From the NCBI RefSeq assembly GCF_002002885.1, contig NZ_CP019510.1, forward strand, positions 3,658,001 through 3,722,000: 64,000 nucleotides of DNA. Direction: 5' to 3'. Both the position numbers and the translations under genes were made by a program. Source of the stretch: Janthinobacterium sp. LM6 (lineage in GTDB: Bacteria > Pseudomonadota > Gammaproteobacteria > Burkholderiales > Burkholderiaceae_D). Under the pieces are notes generated by a model. That model was not told the DNA's origin and ran no database searches. It was given only the letters and a program-made list of their open reading frames with translations. Below are positions 1 to 7,561 of this stretch, one piece after another. Numbering within the stretch: the first letter of the stretch is position 1; each line of letters starts with the position of its first letter.

Positions 1-407
1 TCAAGGCACAAGCGGGCGACAAGGAATACCATGCGCGCCACATCCTGGTGGCCACCGAAGCGGAAGCGAAAGACATCATCGCCAAGCTGAAAGGCGGCGC
101 CAAATTCGAAGAACTGGCGAAAGTGTCGAAAGACGGTTCCGCAGCCAATGGCGGCGACCTGGACTGGGCTAGCCCGGCTTCGTACGTGAAGCCATTCTCC
201 GACGCCATGGTGGCCCTGAAACCAGGCCAGGTCACGCAAACGCCGGTGCAATCGCAATTCGGCTTCCACGTGATCAAGCTGGAAGAAACCCGTCCGACGA
301 AGTTGCCGGCACTGGAAGAAGTCAAGGGCCAGGTGGCCGAGTCGCTGCAACAGAAGAAACTCGCCGCCTACCGCGACGAACTGATGAAAAAAGCCAAAAT
401 CCAATAA
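1..407 (+). CDS. Parvulin-type peptidyl-prolyl isomerase, 3' part
   Basis: The reading frame is already open at base 3 and stops at 405-407, so the 5' end lies outside the window. About 134 residues are visible. They include the rotamase core start YHARHILV, a GGDLDW segment and QFGFHVIKLEE near the C-terminus, all typical of the PpiC/SurA parvulin fold. Family members catalyse cis-trans isomerisation of prolyl bonds, usually in the periplasm, during folding of exported proteins. Whether this one has a signal peptide or lipobox cannot be seen. A structured repeat begins 3 bases after the stop, and an intrinsic terminator follows at 559-582. Confidence 0.9.
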   Translation, partial: KAQAGDKEYHARHILVATEAEAKDIIAKLKGGAKFEELAKVSKDGSAANGGDLDWASPASYVKPFSDAMVALKPGQVTQTPVQSQFGFHVIKLEETRPTKLPALEEVKGQVAESLQQKKLAAYRDELMKKAKIQ

Positions 408-410
408 AAA

Positions 411-540
411 CGCCTGATATAAGCTACTGCGCGTCGCGCTTTGCGGCCTGCGATGCTCACCGCCTCGGCGGCCCCGTACTTTCGTACGGTTGCGCTTCTC
501 GGCCACAAATCGCTGCCGCTCGCTACGCTTCTATCAGTCG
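411..540 (+). repeat. Structured intergenic repeat, copy A
   Basis: Copy A of a three-copy repeat begins 3 bases after the parvulin stop. Its ends are inverted: CGCCTGATATAAGC at the left pairs with GCTTCTATCAGTCG at the right (12 of 14 positions). A central hairpin CCGTAC-TTTC-GTACGG sits near 474-490. Two inner arms (GCGCTTTGCGGCC and GGCCACAAATCGC) also pair. Compared with copies B and C it carries an extra small palindrome, CCGCCTCGGCGG, near 460-471. No ORF is supported in it. Confidence 0.85.
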
Positions 541-558
541 TTTGGCTAGCTGGACAAG

Positions 559-582
559 AGCGCTCTTCGGAGCGCTTTTTTT
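559..582 (+). terminator. Intrinsic terminator
   Basis: A 7-bp stem (AGCGCTC/GAGCGCT) with a TTCG loop is followed at once by six T residues. It lies downstream of the parvulin gene and repeat copy A, only 16 bases before the AlkD-like start codon. It therefore probably ends the upstream transcript; some read-through may supply the next gene. Confidence 0.85.
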
Positions 583-597
583 ACGCCTGGAGATGCC

Positions 598-1278
598 ATG
601 AATCTACATGAAGAATTAAAAATCGCGCTGGAAGCGGTTGCCGAACCGGGCCGTGCGGGGCCCATGCAGGCCTACATGCGCGACCAGTTCGTTTTCCTGG
701 GCGTAGCAGCGCCGCAGCGGCGGCTGGCCGCCAGGGGCTTGCTGGCGGACTTGCAAGGCATCGGTGCCGATGCCTTGCTGGAACACGCGCAACTGCTGTG
801 GCAACAGCCGGAACGCGAATACCAGCACGTGGCGCTCGACATGCTGGCCCTGCACCGGCGCCAGCTGGGCATCGAACACCTCCCCGCCCTGCTCAGCCTG
901 GCGCGCCAGCGCGCATGGTGGGACAGCGTGGACGGCATGGCGGGCATCGCGGGCGACGTGCTGCAGGCGGAACGGCAGCGCGGCGGCGACGGCCATGCGC
1001 ACATGGAGGGCGCCTTGCGCCATGACGACTTCTGGCTGCGCCGCATCGCCATGCTGCACCAGCTGGGCTGGCGCGCCGACACGGACGCCGCCTGGCTGTT
1101 CGACGCGGCACTGGCGCTGGCCCACGAAGACGAGTTTTTCATCCGCAAGGCCATCGGCTGGGCCTTGCGCGATTACGCGCGCCACGCGCCCGAGGCCGTG
1201 ACGGCGTTTGCCGACGCGCACCGCCAGCAACTATCGCCGCTCAGTTACCGCGAAGCGTTGAAGCACCAGCCACGCTGA
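598..1278 (+). CDS. AlkD-like DNA alkylation repair protein
   Basis: This 226-residue all-helical protein resembles the AlkC/AlkD HEAT-repeat DNA glycosylases. In that family the enzyme excises N3- and N7-alkylated purines without flipping the base. The family signatures visible are the WWDSVD segment near residue 106, holding the Trp and catalytic Asp, and EFFIRKAIGWALRDYA near 180, holding the second DNA-contacting Trp and basic residues. Length matches the family (about 220-240). A GGAG-like ribosome site precedes the ATG. The 3' end overlaps the convergent TetR gene by 38 bases. Confidence 0.85.
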   Translation: MNLHEELKIALEAVAEPGRAGPMQAYMRDQFVFLGVAAPQRRLAARGLLADLQGIGADALLEHAQLLWQQPEREYQHVALDMLALHRRQLGIEHLPALLSLARQRAWWDSVDGMAGIAGDVLQAERQRGGDGHAHMEGALRHDDFWLRRIAMLHQLGWRADTDAAWLFDAALALAHEDEFFIRKAIGWALRDYARHAPEAVTAFADAHRQQLSPLSYREALKHQPR

Positions 1279-1933
1279 AGGCCGAGCCGCCCAGCAGGCG
1301 CAGTGCGGCATCGATGCGCGGCGCGGCATCCCAGGCCGGCGCGGGCGCCAGCAAGCCCAGCGCCATCTGCCGCAGCGGTTCGGCAATCACCATGGCCAGC
1401 AGCAAGCCGGCCATTTCGTGGCCATCGCGCCCATCCCGCCCATCCTGCAGCGCCAGATGGCCGCGCGCGGCCTGGCGCTGCAGCCAGTCGGCCAGCAGGG
1501 CCGTGCCCCGCTCGATGCCATTGCGCTGATACACGGCAAGCAAATCCGCGCGGGCGGGAAACTCCGTGCACAGCAGGCGGAACAGCCCGACGGCGTCCGC
1601 CGTCAGCACGCGCGCCGCCATCGCCTGCAAGATCTCTTTTAACAGCGGCAACACCTCGCCAGGCCCGGCCGCATCGTGCGCCATGGCCGGCAGGAAAGCA
1701 TCCGTCCAGCCGCGCACCACCAGGGCAACCAGTTCCTCGCGGTTGGCCGCGTATTGATACAGCGATTTCTTTGCCATGCCCGCATGGCGCGCCACCGCTT
1801 CCATGGTTGTGGCCGCATAGCCTTCGTGCAGCAGCAGCCAGGTGGCCGCCTGCACGGCCGCCTCGCGCGCTTCCTCGGGCGGCCGTGCCGGACGGCCCCG
1901 TCCGCGCAAGGCCTTGCTCTCTTCTTCCTGCAT
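1241..1933 (-). CDS. TetR/AcrR-family regulator
   Basis: The 230-residue protein has an N-terminal helix-turn-helix (ATTMEAVARHAGMAKKSLYQYAANREEL, about residues 41-68), the standard TetR DNA-binding module, followed by a TetR C-terminal ligand-binding domain (FRLLCTEFPARADL). It is divergent from the DAPG-hydrolase-like gene. The shared 106-base spacer holds a 17-base palindrome at 1984-2000, so this protein most likely represses that gene and itself, with release by a small aromatic ligand. The regulatory link is inferred from position. Start: ATG with GGAGC upstream. Confidence 0.85.
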   Translation of the reverse strand: MQEEESKALRGRGRPARPPEEAREAAVQAATWLLLHEGYAATTMEAVARHAGMAKKSLYQYAANREELVALVVRGWTDAFLPAMAHDAAGPGEVLPLLKEILQAMAARVLTADAVGLFRLLCTEFPARADLLAVYQRNGIERGTALLADWLQRQAARGHLALQDGRDGRDGHEMAGLLLAMVIAEPLRQMALGLLAPAPAWDAAPRIDAALRLLGGSAFSVAGASTLRGN

Positions 1934-1983
1934 GCCAGCTCCAAGCTTGATCGATGAGCAATTTTACACTGAAACATATTTAG

Positions 1984-2000
1984 GAAACGCAATGCGTTTC
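1984..2000. promoter_or_regulatory. Palindromic operator, probable TetR site
   Basis: GAAACGCA-A-TGCGTTTC is a perfect 8+1+8 palindrome between the divergent TetR and hydrolase genes. It sits 7 bases upstream of a TATAAT box (2008-2013), where a bound dimer would block RNA polymerase. Size and symmetry fit TetR-family operators. Confidence 0.75.
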
Positions 2001-2007
2001 TTTAATA

Positions 2008-2013
2008 TATAAT
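2008..2013 (+). promoter_or_regulatory. -10 element of the DAPG-hydrolase-like gene
   Basis: A consensus TATAAT lies 26 bases before the chosen ATG at 2040. The -35 region would fall inside the palindrome and has no good consensus match, which suits a tightly repressed or activator-assisted promoter. Confidence 0.55.
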
Positions 2014-2039
2014 TGGCTCACCCAACAAAGGAGAACGAC

Positions 2040-2738
2040 ATGACGCAGCATATTGAATTCCCATGGAGCATTACCAGCACGGGCGACTTGCTCGACCCAT
2101 TTCCCCTGCACCTGGAGACGGGCGTCACGCGCCTGGAAAACGGTTGCCTGCTGGTGGCGGCGCGCACGGAACTGCACGGCTGCAGCGGGCGCATGCTGGA
2201 CTGGTGGTTTACGTTTTTCGAGACGACGCAGCACATCAAATGGTGGCACCCGCACGATCACGTGGCCCATCATGGCTGGAACAGCGCGTGGAAAAAGGGA
2301 GAAAGTTACTACGGCGCCTCGATCGAGGCAGTGGAATCGCTGGGCGACATTCCGCCCGTGAAAGCCAAGCTGAAGTTTCATGATCCGAAGGACGTATTTG
2401 ATACGGCGCAACTGCAGCAGGCCAGGGACAGCGGCGCCCTGTCGGCCGCCGTCTGCGCGCGCATCGGCTTCGGCGACCACGTGGTGCTCGATCCGCAGGG
2501 CGACCCGCTCGATGGCGAAATGCTGCACCTGACGCGCGACACCCCCACGGGCTGCGTGCTGCGCAGCCGCTTCTTGCTTGGCCGCAATAGCCTGAACCCC
2601 GTGCGCGACGTGCCCGACGTGCTGGGCCTGAACTTGCTGCGCCATTGCTACAGCGAATTTACCTACCTGTCGCGCTTCTTGCCATCACTGTATTACGGCG
2701 AGCACGCCAACGGGGAAAAGGCGCCGCTGCCCTGGTAG
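2040..2738 (+). CDS. DAPG hydrolase (PhlG) family protein
   Basis: This 232-residue cytosolic protein matches the family of PhlG and phloretin hydrolase, zinc enzymes that cleave a C-C bond next to a phenolic ring (2,4-diacetylphloroglucinol to monoacetylphloroglucinol plus acetate). Visible features are WWFTFFETTQHIKWWHPHDH near residues 55-74, rich in candidate metal-binding His, and HCYSE at 202-206, with the His-x3-Glu spacing of two PhlG zinc ligands. An acidic stretch near E97 could supply the remaining Glu. The ATG at 2040 is chosen because AAGGAG lies 7 bases before it; an in-frame TTG at 2013 lacks a ribosome site. The substrate is inferred and could be another acylphenol. Confidence 0.75.
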   Translation: MTQHIEFPWSITSTGDLLDPFPLHLETGVTRLENGCLLVAARTELHGCSGRMLDWWFTFFETTQHIKWWHPHDHVAHHGWNSAWKKGESYYGASIEAVESLGDIPPVKAKLKFHDPKDVFDTAQLQQARDSGALSAAVCARIGFGDHVVLDPQGDPLDGEMLHLTRDTPTGCVLRSRFLLGRNSLNPVRDVPDVLGLNLLRHCYSEFTYLSRFLPSLYYGEHANGEKAPLPW

Positions 2739-2744
2739 GCTGCC

Positions 2745-3638
2745 TTACAGCCGCTTGTGCATGCGCGCCAGCGGCAGTTTGATGCCATCAGGCAAGTCCA
2801 AATAAAAATCTTCAGTCACGGCAAAGCCGCTGGCCAGGTACAGCGGCACGCCGGGCAAGGTGGCGGCCAGTTCCAGGGCAGCAAAACCGGCGGCCAGCGC
2901 CTGGCGTTCGCAATGGCGCATCAGCATGCTGCCCAGCCCCTGGCGGGCGGCGCCTGGCTCCACAAAGAAGGCGCGGATGCGGCCCGGCTGGCTGGCCGGA
3001 TCGAGCAGCGGGTCCGGGCCGCTCTTGGCGCGGTCGGCGCCATACAGGGTGGCGCGCCGGCTCCAGCCGCCGCAAGCCAGCACGGCGCCCTCCCGTTCAA
3101 TGACGAAATATGTCCGATCGGCAACGAGCTGCGTATCGACGCCGAACACGTGGCGCGTCACGGACTCGGCCTGTTCCCGCGTATAAAATCCCGCGCTCAA
3201 CGCCACGCCGGAACGGGCGATCAGCGCGTTCATGGCAGGCACGTCGGCCGGCAGCGCCACGCGCAAGCTGCTCAAAGCGCCAAGGCTGAACCAGGCGCGG
3301 CTGATGCGTCCCTGCTCCACTTCATACGTCGCCACCAGTTCCTGCGCCGACACGCCATCGTCCGTGTCGCCATGGACGATTTCATGGTCGATCACCAGCT
3401 TGCCGCAGGCGATGCGGTTGAGCAACTGCGCCTGCGGTTTGCTGGCGGCGAAGCGGGCCGTGAAACGGGGGCCGATTTGCCCGCCGCCCGTGGCCAGCAA
3501 GGTATCGGGATGCTGGAATTGCTGTGCGTCATCGGCGTAGATGGCCAGCAAGGCATCCACGTCGTGTGCGTTGTAGGCGTCCAGTTGGGCCTGGACCACC
3601 GCGACGGGAGAAATGCGTGTATCGTTGGCAAGCGCCAT
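2745..3638 (-). CDS. SnoaL/NTF2-like domain fused to GNAT acetyltransferase
   Basis: The 297-residue protein has two parts. Residues 1-120 look like a SnoaL/NTF2-like cone fold (VVQAQLDAYNAHDVDALLAIYADDA, then a C-terminal ISRAWF strand). Residues 125-290 form a GNAT N-acetyltransferase with acetyl-CoA loop RQGLGSMLM and a LYLASGF motif. Such a fusion suggests acetylation of a small molecule bound or shaped by the first domain, but no substrate can be named. The ATG at 3638 is preferred; an in-frame TTG at 3674 would add 12 residues. It converges on the hydrolase gene with only 6 bases between the stops. Confidence 0.8.
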   Translation of the reverse strand: MALANDTRISPVAVVQAQLDAYNAHDVDALLAIYADDAQQFQHPDTLLATGGGQIGPRFTARFAASKPQAQLLNRIACGKLVIDHEIVHGDTDDGVSAQELVATYEVEQGRISRAWFSLGALSSLRVALPADVPAMNALIARSGVALSAGFYTREQAESVTRHVFGVDTQLVADRTYFVIEREGAVLACGGWSRRATLYGADRAKSGPDPLLDPASQPGRIRAFFVEPGAARQGLGSMLMRHCERQALAAGFAALELAATLPGVPLYLASGFAVTEDFYLDLPDGIKLPLARMHKRL

Positions 3639-3803
3639 GCGTGTACCTGTTGTGATGTGGGTGGAAAGTTGCAAAGCGTAACACTGTCGCTCCTGTCGCG
3701 GCGCAGTTTGCTGCGATAATTATAAGACTCGTCATAAGATTCGTCGCCAGACGCATCTTGCGGCGTCACCAATCAATCGCAAATCGCAGCAGGAGTAGAT
3801 ATC

Positions 3804-4685
3804 ATGAAATGGGAAGGCAATCGCGAAAGCGACAATGTGGAAGACCGCCGTGGCGAAGACGGCGGCGGCGGCGGCTTCGGTTTTGGCGGGCGCTCGATCG
3901 GCATCGGCACCATCGTCATCGCCCTCATCGGCTCGTATGTGCTGGGCGTCAATCCCTTGACCTTGCTCAACCTGCTCAGCGGCGGTGGCGGCCAGATCAG
4001 CACCCAGCAAAGCCAGTCGCCCGCGCGCCAGCCGCCCGAGTCGGACGAGATGGCCCGCTTCGTGAAAACCGTGCTGGCCGATACGGAAGATACGTGGGGC
4101 GCCCTGTTCAAGGCCGAAGGCGGCAGCTATGTGAAACCCAAGCTGGTGCTGTTTTCCGGCAGCACGCCGACGGCTTGCGGCACGGGCCAGAGCGCCAGCG
4201 GGCCTTTCTATTGCCCCGGCGACCAGAAAGTCTACCTGGACCTCGATTTCTTCAACCTGATGCAGCAGCGCTTCAAGGTCTCGGGCGAATTTGCCGAGGC
4301 CTACGTGATCGCGCATGAGGTGGGCCACCACGTGCAAAACCTGATGGGCTTGTCCGAGAAGGTCGACAATGCCCGCCGCACGCAGTCGGAGCGCCAGGCC
4401 AACGCCATGTCCGTGCGCCTGGAATTGCAGGCCGACTGCTTTGCCGGCGTGTGGGCGTATCACGCGAACGCCGACCGCAAGATCCTGGAACAGGGCGACG
4501 TGGAAGCGGCCCTGAAAGCGGCCACGGCCATCGGCGACGATGCACTGCAGCGCCAGTCGCAAGGCCATGTCGTGCCCGATTCGTTTACGCACGGCACCTC
4601 GGAGCAGCGCGTGCGCTGGTTCAGCAAGGGCATCGAGAGCGGCCAGATTTCCCAGTGCAACACCTTCGAGGCGCGCCAGCTGTAG
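3804..4685 (+). CDS. ypfJ: Neutral zinc metallopeptidase, YpfJ family
   Basis: The 293-residue protein carries an N-terminal cytoplasmic, glycine-rich tail (residues 19-29), one membrane anchor (about 31-50, SIGIGTIVIALIGSYVLGV) and an extracytoplasmic peptidase domain. The zinc-binding HEVGHH is at 171-176, with a likely third ligand in the ELQADCFAG segment. The order and length match the family. E. coli YpfJ is poorly characterised, so the substrate is unknown. AGGAG precedes the ATG. It appears monocistronic. Confidence 0.9.
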   Translation: MKWEGNRESDNVEDRRGEDGGGGGFGFGGRSIGIGTIVIALIGSYVLGVNPLTLLNLLSGGGGQISTQQSQSPARQPPESDEMARFVKTVLADTEDTWGALFKAEGGSYVKPKLVLFSGSTPTACGTGQSASGPFYCPGDQKVYLDLDFFNLMQQRFKVSGEFAEAYVIAHEVGHHVQNLMGLSEKVDNARRTQSERQANAMSVRLELQADCFAGVWAYHANADRKILEQGDVEAALKAATAIGDDALQRQSQGHVVPDSFTHGTSEQRVRWFSKGIESGQISQCNTFEARQL

Positions 4686-4738
4686 GCCCTTGCCGGCCGG
4701 TTGCAGGCGCACTGAACACGGCGCGCCTGCCCGTGCCA

Positions 4739-5821
4739 CTACTTCAAGTCGATGCGCCCATATTGTCCATGCGCCTCGTCAGCCGGCCCGGCCGCATAGA
4801 ACAGGGTATTGACGGGCTGGCTGTTGAGGCCATTGCCGAAGGCGATGCCCCACAAGCCATCGATCACCAGCGGCGTGCCGTCGGGCTTGAGCAGCGGCCC
4901 GCCAGCCTTGCCCGTGGCGCTGTCATAGGCGTTGATCCTGCCATCGCCAAAATTCCCGATTAACAGCATATTGCTGGCAGAGCCGAAGTCGGCCGGCGCC
5001 AGCGCCATGCCCCAAGGCGCATTCAAGGCCCCGCCGCTCACCAGCCGCTTGATCAGCGTGCCGCCGGTGTCGTACACATTGACGATGCCCAGGCCCGCGC
5101 CCGCCTCCTCGTCGTCGCCGCTGGCTTCGCGCATGGCATAGGCGACATAGATGCGCTCGCCGATGGCCTGGATGCCGAACGGCGCATAGCCGGCCGGCAA
5201 GCCTGGATCGCTGAACGCGCCAGGCCAGCTGGCCCTGGCGAAACTGGCATCGAAGACGTCGACGCGCCCGTTATGAAAATCGGCCGCATACAGGTAGTTG
5301 GCGCCCGCACGGGCGGCAATCGCCAGGCCCTTGTAGACGCTGCTGCCGGCGCTGCCGTCATACACGACCAGGGCCGTGACGGGGCTGACCGTGGGCGACC
5401 AGGCCGAGATGCTGCCGCTTTCGCTGGCGAAGATGAAGGGGCTGGGCGCCGTCACGCCATTCTGGCTCAGCTTGAAATCCTGCGTGCCGTTAAACACGAT
5501 GCCGGTCGGCCCTGCCGGCGTGCTGACCACCAGCGATTGCGGCACGCCGTTGCCATCGTACAAGGTCGACTTCGCCGTGCCATTCGCCGCCACCCAGACG
5601 AAGCCGCGCGGATTGAACGCCACGCCCCAGGCATTGACGAGGTTAGGATCCGTGTGCGCGGCCGGCAGCGCGGCCGTATCGGACACGAGGCTGGTCGCCG
5701 CATATGCGTTCAGGGCCGGCGGCTTGTGATGGTGGTGGCCGCCGCCGCAGGCAAACAGCACGCTGGCCAGCGCGGCGGCGAGACAGGCACAAACAATCTG
5801 CCTGGTGGTATGCGTTTTCAT
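4739..5821 (-). CDS. TIGR03118-family lipoprotein, beta-propeller-like
   Basis: The 360-residue protein resembles the uncharacterised TIGR03118 family: NLVNAWGVAFNPRGFVWVAANG, then repeated GI/V-phrases spaced like propeller blades, ending in NTLFYAAGPADEAHGQYGRID. The ATG at 5821 is used because AAGGGGA lies just upstream and because it gives a lipoprotein signal ending LFAC (Cys25). After the lipidation Cys comes GGGHHHHK, an unusual His cluster that could bind metal. It is presumably anchored in the outer or inner membrane. Its function is unknown. Confidence 0.8.
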   Translation of the reverse strand: MKTHTTRQIVCACLAAALASVLFACGGGHHHHKPPALNAYAATSLVSDTAALPAAHTDPNLVNAWGVAFNPRGFVWVAANGTAKSTLYDGNGVPQSLVVSTPAGPTGIVFNGTQDFKLSQNGVTAPSPFIFASESGSISAWSPTVSPVTALVVYDGSAGSSVYKGLAIAARAGANYLYAADFHNGRVDVFDASFARASWPGAFSDPGLPAGYAPFGIQAIGERIYVAYAMREASGDDEEAGAGLGIVNVYDTGGTLIKRLVSGGALNAPWGMALAPADFGSASNMLLIGNFGDGRINAYDSATGKAGGPLLKPDGTPLVIDGLWGIAFGNGLNSQPVNTLFYAAGPADEAHGQYGRIDLK

Positions 5822-5936
5822 GGCGTTCCCCTTCTGCGTGATGGGCAGAGTTGCGCTGCCTGCTATCAGGGTATAAGCGGACCGTGCCGGACGCTTGAGC
5901 CGCGTCAAGCGCAGCGCAGATAGGGCCTGCGCCCCG

Positions 5937-6695
5937 TCAGGGCACGCCGACGTCGTAGCGTTTGCCCAGCTTTTTCAGTTCGCCCGTCTCGATCAGGCTA
6001 TTCAATTCCTGGTCGAATTGCAGGCGCAGCTTGTCGAAGGCGGGCGAGCGGGGAAAGGCAAAATAGCCATTCTGCACTTCTATGACTTTGGGCAAGGGTT
6101 TCACCTGGCGCCCATAGCCGAGGCGGGCGATCACGGGATCGGTATTGCGGCGGTTGCTGACGAAGACGTCGACGTGGTTGTGCACCAGCATCTTCAAGCC
6201 GTTTTCCACGTTATTCGCCACGCTGACCTGCAAGCCGGGCCGCACGCGCTCCCAGTCCGCGCCATACGCCCAGCCATTAAGCAGCACCACCCGGCGGTTC
6301 TTCAGCGCCGCGTAATCGCCGTCCCAGCCGAAGCTGGCGTCCTGGCGCGTGTAAAAGACCATCTGGTCCTGGTAAAACGGCTTGTCGGAAAACGCCATGC
6401 TGGCGATACGCTCGGGCGTCTTGTAGGGGCCGATCAGGATATCGGCCTGGCCCTGCACCAGCATGGCTTGCGCGCGCGCCCACGGCACCATGCGAAAACG
6501 CACGGTATTGCCCGTGCGCGCCGCCATCAGGCGCAGCAGTTCCGCGCCCAGGCCGCCATATTCGCCACTGTTTTGATACTCGAAGACGCGCTCGAACTGC
6601 GCGCCCACGGCCAGCAGCTCGCGCGCCTGCAGCGGCGCGGCAAATGCCGGCCACAGCAGCGCCAAGGCCAGCAGGCGCCGCCCCGCTCCGCTCAT
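5937..6695 (-). CDS. Periplasmic solute-binding protein (SBP_bac_3 type)
   Basis: This 252-residue protein starts with a signal peptide (LLALALLWPAFAAPLQA). It has the two-lobed type 3 binding-protein pattern: GLGAELLRLMAARTGNTVRF, GQADILIGPYKTPER and the hinge region near VFVSNRRNTD. Relatives bind amino acids or act as stand-alone ligand sensors. Its ATG overlaps the nadC stop (TGATG), so it is translated in the NAD operon. No permease or ATPase gene is adjacent. A role in binding aspartate, quinolinate or nicotinate is suggested by position only. Confidence 0.8.
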   Translation of the reverse strand: MSGAGRRLLALALLWPAFAAPLQARELLAVGAQFERVFEYQNSGEYGGLGAELLRLMAARTGNTVRFRMVPWARAQAMLVQGQADILIGPYKTPERIASMAFSDKPFYQDQMVFYTRQDASFGWDGDYAALKNRRVVLLNGWAYGADWERVRPGLQVSVANNVENGLKMLVHNHVDVFVSNRRNTDPVIARLGYGRQVKPLPKVIEVQNGYFAFPRSPAFDKLRLQFDQELNSLIETGELKKLGKRYDVGVP

Positions 6696-7561
6696 CAGCC
6701 GACGATGCGCAAGGAGTAATCGGTGGCCTGCACATCCTTGGTCAGGCTGCCGATCGAAATGCGGTCCACGCCCGTTTCGGCAATCGCGCGCACGGTGTCG
6801 AAGTTGACGCCGCCCGACGCTTCCAGCAAGGCGCGGCCGTTGGTAAGGGCCACGGCCTCGCGCATCATGTCATTGCTGAAGTTATCGAGCAAGACGGAGA
6901 CGGCGCCCGCGTCCAGCGCTTCCTGCAATTGCGCCAGGGTTTCCACCTCGATCTGCACGGGCACGCCCGCGTCGAGGTTGCGCGCGTTTTCCAGCGCCTG
7001 GCTGACGCCGCCCGCGGCCGCGATATGGTTTTCCTTGATCAGGATGCCGTCATACAGGGCCAGGCGCTGGTTCTTGCCGCCGCCCACGCGCACCGCATAC
7101 TTTTGCGCCAGGCGCAGGCCGGGCAAGGTCTTGCGCGTGTCCAGAATGGACGCCTTGGTGCCGGCGACCACGTCGACATACCGGCGCGTGGCCGTGGCCA
7201 CGGCCGACAGCAACTGCAGGAAATTGAGGGCGCTGCGCTCGGCCGTGAGCAAGGCGCGCGCCGGCGCTTGAATCGTGCACACGACGCTGTCGGCCGTCAT
7301 CATGTCGCCTTCGGCGTAATGCCAGACGATGTCGATGCTGCGGTCCAGGCTTTTCATGATGCCTTCGAACCACGGCGCGCCGCACAGCACGGCCGCTTCG
7401 CGCACGATGACGCGGGCCGTGACGATGTGGTCGGGCGGCACCAGTTCGCCCGTCAGATCGCACTGGCCCACGTCTTCCAGCAAGGCGGCCAGCAAATTGC
7501 CTTCGAATGCGCGCGCCAGGGCGGGATCGAAAGGGGCGAAAGAATTAACGAGGGTACTCAT
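6695..7561 (-). CDS. nadC: Nicotinate-nucleotide pyrophosphorylase (carboxylating)
   Basis: NadC converts quinolinate and phosphoribosyl pyrophosphate to nicotinate mononucleotide, CO2 and pyrophosphate in de novo NAD synthesis. The 288-residue length and the motifs are those of the family: [43 protein letters not shown] and ILIKENHI. Its ATG overlaps the nadA stop (ATGA) and its stop overlaps the next gene, so the three genes form a translationally coupled operon. Confidence 0.96.
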   Translation of the reverse strand: MSTLVNSFAPFDPALARAFEGNLLAALLEDVGQCDLTGELVPPDHIVTARVIVREAAVLCGAPWFEGIMKSLDRSIDIVWHYAEGDMMTADSVVCTIQAPARALLTAERSALNFLQLLSAVATATRRYVDVVAGTKASILDTRKTLPGLRLAQKYAVRVGGGKNQRLALYDGILIKENHIAAAGGVSQALENARNLDAGVPVQIEVETLAQLQEALDAGAVSVLLDNFSNDMMREAVALTNGRALLEASGGVNFDTVRAIAETGVDRISIGSLTKDVQATDYSLRIVG

